Of a DNA stretch of 64,000 nucleotides, positions 9,821-18,410 are shown one piece after another. The notes under the pieces were generated by a model. The model had not been told where the DNA came from. It did no database searches and saw only the letters and a list, made by a program, of their open reading frames with translations. How positions within the stretch are numbered: the stretch's first letter is position 1; each line of letters opens with the position of its first letter. The translations under genes and the position numbers were made by a program. This DNA is from Mesorhizobium amorphae CCNWGS0123. Lineage in GTDB: Bacteria; Pseudomonadota; Alphaproteobacteria; Rhizobiales; Rhizobiaceae. The stretch spans positions 1 through 64,000 of the forward strand of contig NZ_CP015322.1 in assembly GCF_001686985.1 (NCBI RefSeq), read 5' to 3'.

Positions 9821-10891
9821 CTATGCGGGATCCGTCAGCTTTCGGGAAAGCCGCGCATATTCCGCTGAATCCTCGTACCTTCTTTGTGCGAGGCTGACGC
9901 GCGCCCGCTCGCGACCCGCCAGGCGTTCCTGCCGCGTGCTCCAGCCCAAGCGTCCCATCAGCCTGCGCTGACCGGCTTGGCCCATCGCCGCGAAGGCGCC
10001 GCCGTAGAAGCGCCCAAACGAAGGCGTTCCAATACCAATTCCGCCCGCTAGCGAGGCGGCAACGTTGGTGATTTGCGACAGCAGCAGCACGCCGACGAGG
10101 CAGATCAGGATCAGCGGCGCGGCTTCGGTCAAGGTCGTTGTCGCAGCACCATTCGACCGGTTGACCGCGTCGAAATAGGTCTGGGTGATCGAGATGAAGA
10201 AGGCACAGAAGGCGTAGACCAGAATCTGCACACACATGTACTGCACGATCGCGGTTATCCAGCCGGCGAAGAACCGGGTTGTGTAGCCGAACAGCATGAG
10301 AATGATGAACACGGGGGCGAGCGCCAGCAAAAGCCAAAGAAAGATCTTCGACAGGATGATGAGGAAGATCGCATAACCGATGAGCAGCGCGCCAACGACA
10401 AGGATGATCGCCGCCAGCACGTAGCCGCCGAAGTTCAACACCCCAAGGCTCTTGATAAAGGCGGACGTGGAGTTGGCGAGCGAATCCCAGATATTCTGCA
10501 GGGCCGTCTGCACGGAGTTGACGGAGTTCAGCCCAGCTGATGTCCCGGTCACATTGGCCGAAACACTCGTGAGAAGGCTGTTCCCAATCGCTGAAGGTGT
10601 GTCATTGGCGAACGAATACGCATATGTTTGAAAGTCCCCCCAGCTGGTCGCCAGAGCGTAGATGACGAAGGCGCGAAACAGGCGCCAGACCATCTCTTTT
10701 CCCGATCCCGTCGAGGTTCCCTGCCAGATGCTGATGGCCCAGAATATCACGTACAGCGTCAGCATCAGGCCGGCGACACCCACCTGTCCCCCGCCGGTCA
10801 GCGCCGACGCGAGGTTCTGGTAGGCTTGCGATACATAGTTATTGCCGAACTTGTCGACCTGTTGCAGAAGCGTCGTGATATTGAAATTCAT
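9821..10891 (-). CDS. virB6: VirB6 polytopic inner-membrane channel protein
   Basis: A 356-residue TrbL/VirB6-type protein with several hydrophobic helices (clusters about 35-60, 70-90, 150-215 and 245-275) and a soluble, Arg-rich C-terminus. The motif LLLALAPVFIILMLFGYTTR is characteristic of the family. It lines the inner-membrane pore and is needed for substrate transfer and pilin assembly. It follows the VirB7-like lipoprotein with a 4-base overlap and precedes virB8 by 15 bases. Confidence 0.9.
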   Translation of the reverse strand: MNFNITTLLQQVDKFGNNYVSQAYQNLASALTGGGQVGVAGLMLTLYVIFWAISIWQGTSTGSGKEMVWRLFRAFVIYALATSWGDFQTYAYSFANDTPSAIGNSLLTSVSANVTGTSAGLNSVNSVQTALQNIWDSLANSTSAFIKSLGVLNFGGYVLAAIILVVGALLIGYAIFLIILSKIFLWLLLALAPVFIILMLFGYTTRFFAGWITAIVQYMCVQILVYAFCAFFISITQTYFDAVNRSNGAATTTLTEAAPLILICLVGVLLLSQITNVAASLAGGIGIGTPSFGRFYGGAFAAMGQAGQRRLMGRLGWSTRQERLAGRERARVSLAQRRYEDSAEYARLSRKLTDPA

Positions 10892-11121
10892 TTGTTCGCC
10901 GTTCCGCCTGTAAACAGCGATGGATCGCTATTGAGTGCCTTCATCGGACCGCACTCGAATGGCTTCTTCGCTTCTGTTCTTGGTTCGGGCGCCGCGAACG
11001 CCATCGGCTGCATCGGTCCCTCATCGCGCGCGCATGGAGCCTTGAGTGGCTTGTGGCCGCACCCCGAGGTCACGAGAGCGCCAATGAGGGCGGCCACTGA
11101 TAGAAGCAAGCGCACCGTCAT
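10888..11121 (-). CDS. Small lipoprotein in the VirB7 position
   Basis: A 77-residue protein with a clear lipoprotein signal (lipobox LVTSGC, mature Cys at about 21) and a short Pro/Lys-rich mature part. Its place between virB5 and virB6, overlapping each by about four bases, fits a VirB7-type stabiliser of the outer-membrane VirB9 ring. It could also be an entry-exclusion lipoprotein, often encoded at this position. Sequence alone does not decide. Confidence 0.75.
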   Translation of the reverse strand: MTVRLLLSVAALIGALVTSGCGHKPLKAPCARDEGPMQPMAFAAPEPRTEAKKPFECGPMKALNSDPSLFTGGTANK

Positions 11122-11831
11122 TGGCCGGACTTGTATTCGAGCCCCCGCGTGGCCTGGGTGATCAGGTTCATACGATCGATGTTTTCCTGGTTGGCGGCCG
11201 CCGTGGCGGTGTTCACCGCGCCGATCAGTTCGTTCACGGTCAGACCGGTTTGCACCATGATCTGGCTATTCTGATCGATCGAGCCCTTGATGTCCTGCGC
11301 CGTGCCGATCCGCTGAGCGCCCGACTGAAAAGCGCTGGAACGGGTCTTCACCCCATTTTGCGAGGAGTCCACCAGCCCGGTGACCGTGGCCGCGACGTTC
11401 ACCAGGGCGCTGTAGTTCTTATCCATCTGCGTCGTCTGACCATTGATCAGACCCGAAATGGTTTTCACCAGCTGCAGGCCGTTGATCAGGTTTGAAACCA
11501 TTCCCTGCGATCCGTTGCCGAGGCCGGCAAACGACAACGAGCCGCCCGAGATCACGCTGCCAAGCGATGGCGCGCTTCCCATGGAGAAGCCGCCATTGCC
11601 CAAGGCGATCTGCGCGAGCTGACCAGCCTCGCCCGACCGGTCGCCCGTGACGGCCTGCAGCGTCGCTTGCGTATAGTTCATGATGTTGCGGTCGGTGCTG
11701 AGGATCTCGCTCGTTGCCGATGCAATCTGCCGAGCCTGTTCCAGATTGGCCTCGTCGATCGTAGGCACCTGGGCAATGGCGATGCCGCCAAGGCCAAGCA
11801 AGAGTGCCGCTGTTAACGGAATTCCACGCAT
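11118..11831 (-). CDS. virB5: VirB5 minor pilus subunit
   Basis: A 237-residue secreted protein with a signal peptide (MRGIPLTAALLLGLGGIAIA, cut after about 20) followed by a helical body typical of VirB5/TraC: VPTIDEANLEQARQIASATS at the N-terminus, a Gly/Ser-rich middle, and a C-terminal coiled region. VirB5 caps the T-pilus and contributes to recipient contact. The motif NSQIMVQTGLTVNELIGA is shared with the next gene upstream, suggesting a common origin. Confidence 0.85.
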   Translation of the reverse strand: MRGIPLTAALLLGLGGIAIAQVPTIDEANLEQARQIASATSEILSTDRNIMNYTQATLQAVTGDRSGEAGQLAQIALGNGGFSMGSAPSLGSVISGGSLSFAGLGNGSQGMVSNLINGLQLVKTISGLINGQTTQMDKNYSALVNVAATVTGLVDSSQNGVKTRSSAFQSGAQRIGTAQDIKGSIDQNSQIMVQTGLTVNELIGAVNTATAAANQENIDRMNLITQATRGLEYKSGQ

Positions 11832-11842
11832 AGCGCTTTCTC

Positions 11843-12721
11843 CTATTGAGCCTGATATTGCTTGACGGCCGACATCAGTTCGTCGGTCGTCATGGTGACG
11901 GGAGCGCTGTTCGCGTCCCGTTGGATTTGCGAAAGCATGGGCGACACGTTTTCAACCGTGTCGGTCGTGCGCGGCACCGGGCATGCGCTGTCCGTCGAGG
12001 GGCAGCACGGGTTGCCGGCCGTGCCGCCGCTCGTCCCTCCGGGACAGCTCGTCGAGCCGCCCGGGCCAGGCGGCGCGGGCGGGGGATTGGGCACCACCAG
12101 GCCGGAGGATCCCCGGCTTGTCAGTGTGGCCGTGCCGATGTTTCGCACGTTGAAAGCTTGGGCGAAGAACCCAGTTGCCTGAATCACCTCGTTGAAGGTC
12201 AGTCCGCCTTGGGCTCGGATTGCGCTGTTGCGGTCGAAGGCTTCCATGGCCGTTTTATCGGTCCCGATATCCTGGCCCATGGTCTCGAAGACCTGCTTGT
12301 TGGGACCCACGGTCGACATGCTGCCATTCATGCCGCCGACTACCTGGCCGGTGCTGTCCAAAAGGCTTCGTTCGCCGGCATTGCCGCCGACAGCGCCTGA
12401 TCCCGTTCCTGTCGAAGCGAACGCCGTTGAGCCCTTGATGTCGGGATTGGCCTGTTCCAGGGAGGCCCGGCCACTCGCGGGATCAAGCGAAGCCTTGGGG
12501 CTCGTCACGTTCTGCGCCTTTTTGGGGGTCGTCACCGAGCATTTGACGCCCTGCGTAGCGGACTTCGTGTCCTCCTGGATCAGCTTGATCTGAACCTTGT
12601 CGGCCTTGTCCTCGCTTCGCTGCGAAAGAATAGAGCCGTCAGAAACCGGCACGGCCGCCATCGCCGCGGATCCCACGAAAATCATCACAACGGCGGCCGT
12701 CGCGCCAACGATGGCATTCAT
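11843..12721 (-). CDS. Exported T4SS-locus protein with a VirB5-like motif
   Basis: A 292-residue protein starting at ATG 12721, overlapping the virB4 stop (ATGA). A signal peptide (MNAIVGATAAVVMIFVGSAA...AMA) precedes a Gly/Ser/Thr-rich mature part with a Pro/Gly-rich, six-Cys segment near the C-terminus (CPGGTSGGTAGNPCCPSTDS). It shares the pattern xNSxIxxQxGLTxNExIxA (here RNSAIRAQGGLTFNEVIQA, about 168-186) with the adjacent virB5. It may be a second minor pilin or surface subunit. The name is not secure; export and operon membership are. Confidence 0.72.
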   Translation of the reverse strand: MNAIVGATAAVVMIFVGSAAMAAVPVSDGSILSQRSEDKADKVQIKLIQEDTKSATQGVKCSVTTPKKAQNVTSPKASLDPASGRASLEQANPDIKGSTAFASTGTGSGAVGGNAGERSLLDSTGQVVGGMNGSMSTVGPNKQVFETMGQDIGTDKTAMEAFDRNSAIRAQGGLTFNEVIQATGFFAQAFNVRNIGTATLTSRGSSGLVVPNPPPAPPGPGGSTSCPGGTSGGTAGNPCCPSTDSACPVPRTTDTVENVSPMLSQIQRDANSAPVTMTTDELMSAVKQYQAQ

Positions 12722-15129
12722 TCCGGGTCCCTCCCAAGAAAGATTGGCAACCAAACCTGTGGATCGTCGCCGACCCGCGCGCGCAGCGCGTCGAGCTCCT
12801 GGACCGTCTCAATTCGACCGGAGAGGATCTTGATCGCGTCAGGCATCGCGCCCAGATTGAGGCGCGCAATGACGCTGTCCTGGTCATGCTTGATCAGGAA
12901 TTTGCGGGCTTCCGGCGGGGTTTCGCGGATCCATTTGATCTCGCGCTCGGACAGCCCGAACGCCCTGTGCGACTCCTCATCCGCCTTCGGGTTGGGGAAA
13001 AAGATATTGGTCGGCGTCTGTTCGATCAGCGTGTTGGCGATCGACGATTTCACGATATCCGCGGCAGACTGCGTGCCGAAGCCAATGATGCCATTCAATT
13101 TTCGAATGGTTTTCAGCTTGTCCTTGATGAAGTAACTGAAAATATCATTGTCCAGGAGCTTCCAGCCCTCATCGAGGAAGATCATGACCGGCTGCCCGTC
13201 AAGCAGCTCCTCGATGCGATGGAAGATATAAAGCAAGGCCGCCGTGCTGGTCGTTGCGTCGCTCAACACGCTCGTCATGTCGAAGCCAAAAATGGACGAC
13301 ATCGAAAACGAATCTTCGGCGTTGTTGAACAACCAACCGCGCTGATCGGGCCTCATCCATGGCTGAAGACGCGAATAGAGATCGTCGTCTCCGGCGCGCA
13401 TCGCACCACGCAACAGCTCGGCGAACTCCTCCATGGTTCGACCTTCGGGCGGCGCGCTTGCCACCTGGGCGATCGCGTTGCGGATGACTTGCTCCTCGCG
13501 CGTCGAGTGGGCGTGTCCGTCGGCGCGACGCAGCATGAAACTGAAAAGCTGGAAGAGAAATTCCCGGTTGTGCGACGTATCGGGCAGGCGCAACGGATTG
13601 AAACCGGAAGGCTCGCCGGCCTTGAGAACCTCATAGCGGCCGCCAAGCGACCGCACGAAGATATCAAGGCCGCGATCCTTGTCGATCATGACCAGCTTGG
13701 GGCGCGGCGTGATGCGCTGCGCCTGTGCCGCGAGAAAGCCGAGCAGCACCGTCTTGCCCGAGCCCGAGGGACCGTTCAGGGTGAAATTGCCGAGATCTCG
13801 AACATGGAAGTTGAAGAAGTAGGCCGTTTGCGACGTCGTCTCGAGGACGCTTATCGGCGTTCCCCAATGCACCCCGCCAGCCCGGCCGCTCGGATAGTTA
13901 TGGAAGGCCGAGAAGCCTGCCATGTTCTTCGATGAGATCATCGACTTGCGCGCCACATAGGCGAAATTGCCGGGCAGGGTGGCCCAGAACGCTGGTTCAC
14001 AATTGAGGTCCTCGCGAACCCACAGGGCGGACACCTCCGTCAGCGCGGTGCCGACGTCGGTCACGCAGCGCGCCACGTCGTCCATGGTCTTCCCAAGGCA
14101 CAGCACCGTCAGATGATGCAAACCATAAAGCGCCTCCGAAGATAAAAGCTCATCGCGCGCTTCGCCGAGTTGATCGGCGACGATCGAGCCGGCCTCATCC
14201 GACATGTCGATCTTGCGCCCGACCCGCTCCATCTGGGTCAGCGCCTGGGGCTTGTCGATGATGGCGAAGGATTGCGTCACGATGAATTCGTGCGACACCT
14301 TCAGCATTGGGTTGAGCATCCCCGGTCCCGTAATGGAAGGGTACTCGCCTACCGAAATTATGGCGCCGTATCGCGTTTCGGCAGGGAACGCTCCGCGAAT
14401 TTCCAGCGCATTCGGGCCGAAGAACAGCCGCTTGGTCGCCAGCGCCTCCGCGAGCTTCATGCGCGGCAGTGCCATGGGCCGCGGAAACCCACCATTGACA
14501 AGCTGAACCAGGAATTCCAGCGGCTCGGAATGCCAAACGTCGTTGCGCTTGACGACGGTCAGAACCCGCGCGCCATACGCCTGCAGGCTCTCTCGGACGG
14601 CTTTCATCACGTCCGTGAGTTCGATCAGCGACCGCTCCTCGCTCGAAGAGCGACCGTCCGCCGCCCTACGTCCCAAAAGCTTGCGGATCACCAGATCCGC
14701 TGTCCCGACGGTTCCCTGCAGTTCGCGCCGCACGATCGTCAGGTAGATGTCGTTCACAAACATGCGCTGGGTGCGCAGGGCCGCCGTATAGCGCTGATCC
14801 AGCTCTTGGCAGAACTTATTCTCGAAGCTCGACTCGATCGCCGGCTTCACCTCGCGGCGCAGGATATGCGAGTAGATCGCATAGCGGGAATTCGCCAACC
14901 CCCGAATGAGATCGTTGCGACCGAGCAGGCGCGAATTGATCTCGGCGATATCGATCGTCTCGAAGCACAGCCCGCTCATGTGAACGAAGGACATCAACAT
15001 GCCGTCCTGCGTCTTGATCACCTCGTCGGACACATGCCGCGAGTAGGGTATATGGGCCGAAACCGGGTTCTCCCGACGAGACACGGCCCCGAAACTCAGT
15101 TCATCGCGAAGAGCCCGTGCGATCGCCAC
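12718..15129 (-). CDS. virB4: VirB4 secretion ATPase
   Basis: A protein of about 803 residues and the largest T4SS ATPase, needed for pilin dislocation and substrate transfer. N-terminal CagE/TrbE/VirB4 domain (HIPYSRHVSDEVIKTQDGML), then the ATPase domain with Walker A NGPSGSGKTVLLGF and Walker B PVMIFLDEGWKLL. The C-terminal end is LGRDPE. GTG 15129 is chosen as start because it follows the virB3 stop by one base and gives the usual family N-terminus; a longer in-frame extension overlaps virB3 and looks non-coding. Confidence 0.93.
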   Translation of the reverse strand: MAIARALRDELSFGAVSRRENPVSAHIPYSRHVSDEVIKTQDGMLMSFVHMSGLCFETIDIAEINSRLLGRNDLIRGLANSRYAIYSHILRREVKPAIESSFENKFCQELDQRYTAALRTQRMFVNDIYLTIVRRELQGTVGTADLVIRKLLGRRAADGRSSSEERSLIELTDVMKAVRESLQAYGARVLTVVKRNDVWHSEPLEFLVQLVNGGFPRPMALPRMKLAEALATKRLFFGPNALEIRGAFPAETRYGAIISVGEYPSITGPGMLNPMLKVSHEFIVTQSFAIIDKPQALTQMERVGRKIDMSDEAGSIVADQLGEARDELLSSEALYGLHHLTVLCLGKTMDDVARCVTDVGTALTEVSALWVREDLNCEPAFWATLPGNFAYVARKSMISSKNMAGFSAFHNYPSGRAGGVHWGTPISVLETTSQTAYFFNFHVRDLGNFTLNGPSGSGKTVLLGFLAAQAQRITPRPKLVMIDKDRGLDIFVRSLGGRYEVLKAGEPSGFNPLRLPDTSHNREFLFQLFSFMLRRADGHAHSTREEQVIRNAIAQVASAPPEGRTMEEFAELLRGAMRAGDDDLYSRLQPWMRPDQRGWLFNNAEDSFSMSSIFGFDMTSVLSDATTSTAALLYIFHRIEELLDGQPVMIFLDEGWKLLDNDIFSYFIKDKLKTIRKLNGIIGFGTQSAADIVKSSIANTLIEQTPTNIFFPNPKADEESHRAFGLSEREIKWIRETPPEARKFLIKHDQDSVIARLNLGAMPDAIKILSGRIETVQELDALRARVGDDPQVWLPIFLGRDPE

Positions 15130-15130
15130 G

Positions 15131-15436
15131 TCACACCCGGTAACTGCGCGCCCCCCAGAAGCTGGCGCTCCGGGGCGGCATCTTTCGTGAACGAATGAAC
15201 ATGATCTCGATGAACATGGGATCGCGCATGATCGCGATCCTGGCAACCGCATAGAGCGGCACGCAGATGCAGAGCATGATCAGATTATGGGTTGCAAGGA
15301 ACACGACGGCGGTCAGCACGCCGATGAACCCCGCTAGCTCGTAGGGGATGCCGAGCACCGTCGGCGCTCGGGTCAGGCCCTTGACGAGAGGAGTGATCAA
15401 TAATCTGGGCTCGCCAGGATCGATCCGGCCGTCTGC
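15131..15436 (-). CDS. virB3: VirB3 inner-membrane protein
   Basis: About 101 residues with two close hydrophobic helices (GFIGVLTAVVFLATHNLIML and adjacent IMLCICVPLYAVA), followed by a basic C-terminus ending in GARSYRV. This is the usual VirB3 pattern, encoded directly before virB4. It works with VirB4 in pilus biogenesis. The start is GTG 15436, preceded by GGCAGG; GTG 15448, overlapping the virB2 stop, is an alternative. Confidence 0.85.
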   Translation of the reverse strand, partial: ADGRIDPGEPRLLITPLVKGLTRAPTVLGIPYELAGFIGVLTAVVFLATHNLIMLCICVPLYAVARIAIMRDPMFIEIMFIRSRKMPPRSASFWGARSYRV

Positions 15437-15444
15437 CACGCCGA

Positions 15445-15753
15445 TCACCTGCCGACCGCGGATTGAAAGAATTCGACGATCTGTGCCGAGCCGAAGACCA
15501 GCACGATACCCAAGACCCAGCTTCCAGCCACAAACCATGACAGGCGTGCCGCCCAGGCCATGAAGCCCATGAAAATGCAGAACAGAACCGCCAAAGCCGT
15601 CGCGATCGGCCCGGTCAGGGTCTGCACCAACGTCTGCAGCGTGCTTTGCACCGGCTGGAGATTTCCGCCTCCGGCCATCGCCTGCGTTGCCAAGAGCATG
15701 AGCGGCATCGCCACACCAGCGCTGCGTGTCGCAATCATCTTCCACATGGTCAT
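15445..15753 (-). CDS. virB2: VirB2 pilin (major T-pilus subunit)
   Basis: A 102-residue prepilin: basic N-terminus and long signal (MPLMLLATQAMA then GGG), then a mature pilin of about 70 residues with two hydrophobic helices (TGPIATALAVLFCIFMGFMA and FVAGSWVLGIVLVFGSAQIV). This matches VirB2/TrbC pilins. The order virB1-B2-B3-B4 is canonical. ATG 15753 is taken over the ATG three bases upstream. Confidence 0.9.
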   Translation of the reverse strand: MTMWKMIATRSAGVAMPLMLLATQAMAGGGNLQPVQSTLQTLVQTLTGPIATALAVLFCIFMGFMAWAARLSWFVAGSWVLGIVLVFGSAQIVEFFQSAVGR

Positions 15754-15765
15754 CAAAGCTTCTCC

Positions 15766-16626
15766 TCAGTCAAAGTTTTGCACCATCCCGCCCTGCCAGA
15801 CCGGCGCCGTCGCTTCGCGAGACGTCGTGGTGCCGCCGCCATTGCGGGAGTTGGTGCGGGATGTCGGAACATTTTGTTGATCCGCCGCGCCGGCCGGAGC
15901 CGGTTGAACGCCGGCCAGGTCAAGGCTCACCGCCCCGGCGGGCATCACTGCCTCGGACCCGACCGATGGCCATTGGTAGAAATCGTTGATGACGTTGGCG
16001 ACGTAGCCAACCGTCTCGGAGTAGGGCGGCACGCCCTTGTATTTGAGAACCGCGACCTCGCCGGCATTGTAGGCGGCGAGCATGTATATCGGGTTCGGAA
16101 ATCTGCGATGCAGATCCCGCAGAAAGCCGATCCCACCTTTCACATTATCCGCGGGGTCGCAGATATCGACCCCGTAGCTTGCTGCCGTGGACGGCAGAAG
16201 CTGCATCAGGCCATAGGCACCTTTGGGCGATAGCGCGCCGGAATTGAAGCGGCTTTCGGCCCGGGCAACCGCGAGGACGAGGGGTGGGGCAAAGCCTTGC
16301 TGGCGCGCGACCGTTTCGACGACATGCTGTCCGTCTTCCTTCGACAGGGCAGCGACGCCGGGGCAGGGGTTGTCGGCCTTGGTCGATGTCACCGTAGCGG
16401 CCGCGCTGTCAGCGCTTCCCGCCGCACCGATCCGCTGCACGTCATGGCTGCCAGCCTCAAAGGCCGGCATCACCCGGCCCCTTGCATCGACAGTCGCGTT
16501 GACGATGCGACCGGCAGGTGCCGTGACGTTGCCCTGGAACTTCCCGGAAGCTTCCTGCGCAGACGCTGCCTGGCACGTCGCCACGATCGCACCCACGGCC
16601 AATACTGTTTTGCGGGATCGAATCAT
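15766..16626 (-). CDS. virB1: VirB1 lytic transglycosylase
   Basis: A 286-residue exported muramidase that opens the peptidoglycan for T4SS assembly. Signal peptide (MIRSRKTVLAVGAIVATCQA), a linker, then a Slt-type catalytic domain. The catalytic Glu lies in AVARAESRFN, followed by the family blocks GAYGLMQLLPSTAASYG, NVKGGIGFLRDLHRRF and MLAAYNAGEVAV. The C-terminal tail is Gly/Thr-rich. It is the first gene of the minus-strand virB operon; the start ATG 16626 faces a divergent gene at 16716. Confidence 0.92.
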   Translation of the reverse strand: MIRSRKTVLAVGAIVATCQAASAQEASGKFQGNVTAPAGRIVNATVDARGRVMPAFEAGSHDVQRIGAAGSADSAAATVTSTKADNPCPGVAALSKEDGQHVVETVARQQGFAPPLVLAVARAESRFNSGALSPKGAYGLMQLLPSTAASYGVDICDPADNVKGGIGFLRDLHRRFPNPIYMLAAYNAGEVAVLKYKGVPPYSETVGYVANVINDFYQWPSVGSEAVMPAGAVSLDLAGVQPAPAGAADQQNVPTSRTNSRNGGGTTTSREATAPVWQGGMVQNFD

Positions 16627-16715
16627 TAAAATAATCCTGCGTCGTTGCCGATTCTGAAATGCTGAATTAATACAATGAATCGATGAACCGCAATCGCGAA
16701 AATGAGGCTGACGCA

Positions 16716-17255
16716 ATGAAAATGAGCAGGGTTCTTTCCGTTGTGGCGTTTTTGCCGACCTTGTCGGCTCTGTCGGTGGCGCCGGCCCATGCTGATGATT
16801 TTGGCTGCAAGGTTTTGCTGTGCATCCTCAACCCGCAGGGTTGGGCGAGCGTCGGGGAATGTGTGCCTCCGGTCGAGCGCGCTTTCCGTATGGTCGCGCA
16901 TGGGGAACCCTGGCCTCAGTGCCCCGAGGCCGGCAGTTCCGGTCGTATCGGATATGAGAAATTCAGACCCTGCCCGGACGGCACAATCGCCGTCTCGCCT
17001 GAGACGGAATCGGGCGGAAGCGACAAAAGCTCTCGCTCACAAACTGTGTACAGGCCCGACAGCAACGGCGCTTTCTGCGCGCCGCGCAATGCAACGAATG
17101 CCTCATGGGGCACTTACTCGAGAGGTTCCGGTTCCGGTGCGCGTCCAACATCCGCCGTGACGCCGCGCGAGAAGAGGACGGAGCCAAACTATCTCGATCT
17201 CACGACCACAGACGGCAAACAGCGCTTCTGGTTCGATCTGAACAGGTATCAATAA
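16716..17255 (+). CDS. Exported Cys-containing protein divergent from virB1
   Basis: A 179-residue protein starting at ATG 16716 with GAGG about ten bases upstream. A signal peptide (to APAHA) precedes DDFGCKVLLCILNPQGWASVGECVPPV, a Cys-rich N-terminus resembling TraL-like small exported proteins found beside VirB-type T4SS loci. The remainder is Ser/Gly/Arg-rich. The stop TAA overlaps the next start by one base (TAATG), so the two form an operon. No enzymatic motif is visible; a periplasmic T4SS accessory role is inferred from context. Confidence 0.7.
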   Translation: MKMSRVLSVVAFLPTLSALSVAPAHADDFGCKVLLCILNPQGWASVGECVPPVERAFRMVAHGEPWPQCPEAGSSGRIGYEKFRPCPDGTIAVSPETESGGSDKSSRSQTVYRPDSNGAFCAPRNATNASWGTYSRGSGSGARPTSAVTPREKRTEPNYLDLTTTDGKQRFWFDLNRYQ

Positions 17256-17854
17256 TGAAGCCTGGCTTCTCGGCCGTTGGCCTTCTCGCGGCCGTCCTCG
17301 CCAGTGTTCCGGCACGGGCCGAGGACAAACCCAATCCCTGGTTTCAGATCCCTGCCACAGCATCTTTCAGCACCGGCGACACCTGGACCTATGCCGGCGA
17401 GACCCACCGTCTCTACGGCGTTCAAGCCTGCCTGCGAGGCACTTATTTCACAAATGCGGCAGGGGGGCGTGTCGATTGCGGCGAGGCCAGCCTCGCCATG
17501 CTCGTCTCTCTTATCCGGGATCTCAAACCCCAGTGCTACACGGCCGCCTGGCAAGTCGCGACCAAAACGCGCTTCGTCGTCTGCGTTGCACAGCCTGTAT
17601 CAGGATCCGCGGCCGGTTCTCGCATCGATCTCGGCACGGCGCTGATCTCAACAGGATGGGCCTTTGCGGCCATCACTCCGAACGGCACTCCGGTTCATGC
17701 TCCCTATATTGTCGCGCAGGAGGTCGCTAAAAAGCAGCACCTTGGCCTGTGGCAGTTCGCCAACGTTCCTGATCCGAATGCCATCATCCTCCACAACATC
17801 CGCAACGCATCTAACGCGGCTGGTCAGTCTTCGAATCCGCCTGCAAATCGATAA
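17255..17854 (+). CDS. Exported thermonuclease-fold (SNase-like) protein
   Basis: A 199-residue protein with a signal peptide (AVLASVPARA) and a staphylococcal-nuclease-like core: GETHRLYGVQACLRGTYFTN in place of the usual RLxGIDAPE block, a central DLGTALISTGWAFAAITPN segment, and a C-terminal VAKKQHLGLWQFANVPDP block matching the GLW...F ending of SNase domains. The catalytic Asp/Arg/Glu residues are not at the expected places, so it may bind rather than cut nucleic acid. Translationally coupled to the preceding gene and part of the exported-protein set around the T4SS. Confidence 0.65.
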   Translation: MKPGFSAVGLLAAVLASVPARAEDKPNPWFQIPATASFSTGDTWTYAGETHRLYGVQACLRGTYFTNAAGGRVDCGEASLAMLVSLIRDLKPQCYTAAWQVATKTRFVVCVAQPVSGSAAGSRIDLGTALISTGWAFAAITPNGTPVHAPYIVAQEVAKKQHLGLWQFANVPDPNAIILHNIRNASNAAGQSSNPPANR

Positions 17855-18001
17855 CCGGTCCCCGGCGGGTTGGATCATGCCTGACATGCCGCTGAGGCCG
17901 CCGCCACATCACGAACGCCACGGCAAGCGAGATCGCAGACCTGACGGTACGGCAGGCTCGTCTATGTGCGTGATTGAGCAGATCCTGGCAAGGAGAGCCT
18001 G

Positions 18002-18343
18002 TTAGAGTTTGAAGCGGCCAAGGCGCTGATCGTTGACGCGGTACTGCCAGGCTAGTTTCGACTCCTTGGGGTTGACGCCGGACGTTGACCAGGCGGAGCG
18101 CTCGACTTTTGCAGCGTCATGCAAAGGAAGATCGTCATCACATGGCGACGGTTGCAACGACGACCGAAGACGATAACGTTCGATACTGCGGTTTAGAAAC
18201 TCGATGACACAGACGGCGGCGAGGGACAAGATCAAGAAAGCAGTGGAAAAGCTGATCATGCGAAGGCTGGCTTCGTGATCGGGCAGGGCGAAGAAAGCGA
18301 GCACGCCGCCGGCGAAAATTGCAAACGCGAACCTCATGAACAT
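18002..18343 (-). CDS. Small inner-membrane protein, unknown
   Basis: 113 residues with two N-terminal hydrophobic helices (FAFAIFAGGVLAFFALP and MISFSTAFLILSLAAVCVIE) and a polar cytoplasmic C-terminus. A purine-rich AGGAG-type site precedes the ATG at 18343. The family is not recognised. An AT-rich palindrome just upstream suggests regulated expression. It could be a T4SS accessory or an unrelated passenger. Confidence 0.5.
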   Translation of the reverse strand: MFMRFAFAIFAGGVLAFFALPDHEASLRMISFSTAFLILSLAAVCVIEFLNRSIERYRLRSSLQPSPCDDDLPLHDAAKVERSAWSTSGVNPKESKLAWQYRVNDQRLGRFKL

Positions 18344-18369
18344 GACAGAGAGTCTCCTATTTCGATGTT

Positions 18370-18410
18370 GATCATTATAATATCACAGATTGATCGTCAT
18401 TATAATGATC
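18370..18410. promoter_or_regulatory. Long AT-rich inverted repeat, probable operator/promoter
   Basis: Perfect 12-base arms GATCATTATAAT (18370-18381) and ATTATAATGATC (18399-18410) flank a 17-base centre. Each arm contains TATAAT, a -10-like hexamer, one per direction. The repeat sits 27 bases upstream of the minus-strand membrane-protein gene. It could be an operator for the nearby XRE protein (18990) or a bidirectional promoter; neither is shown. Confidence 0.45.
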
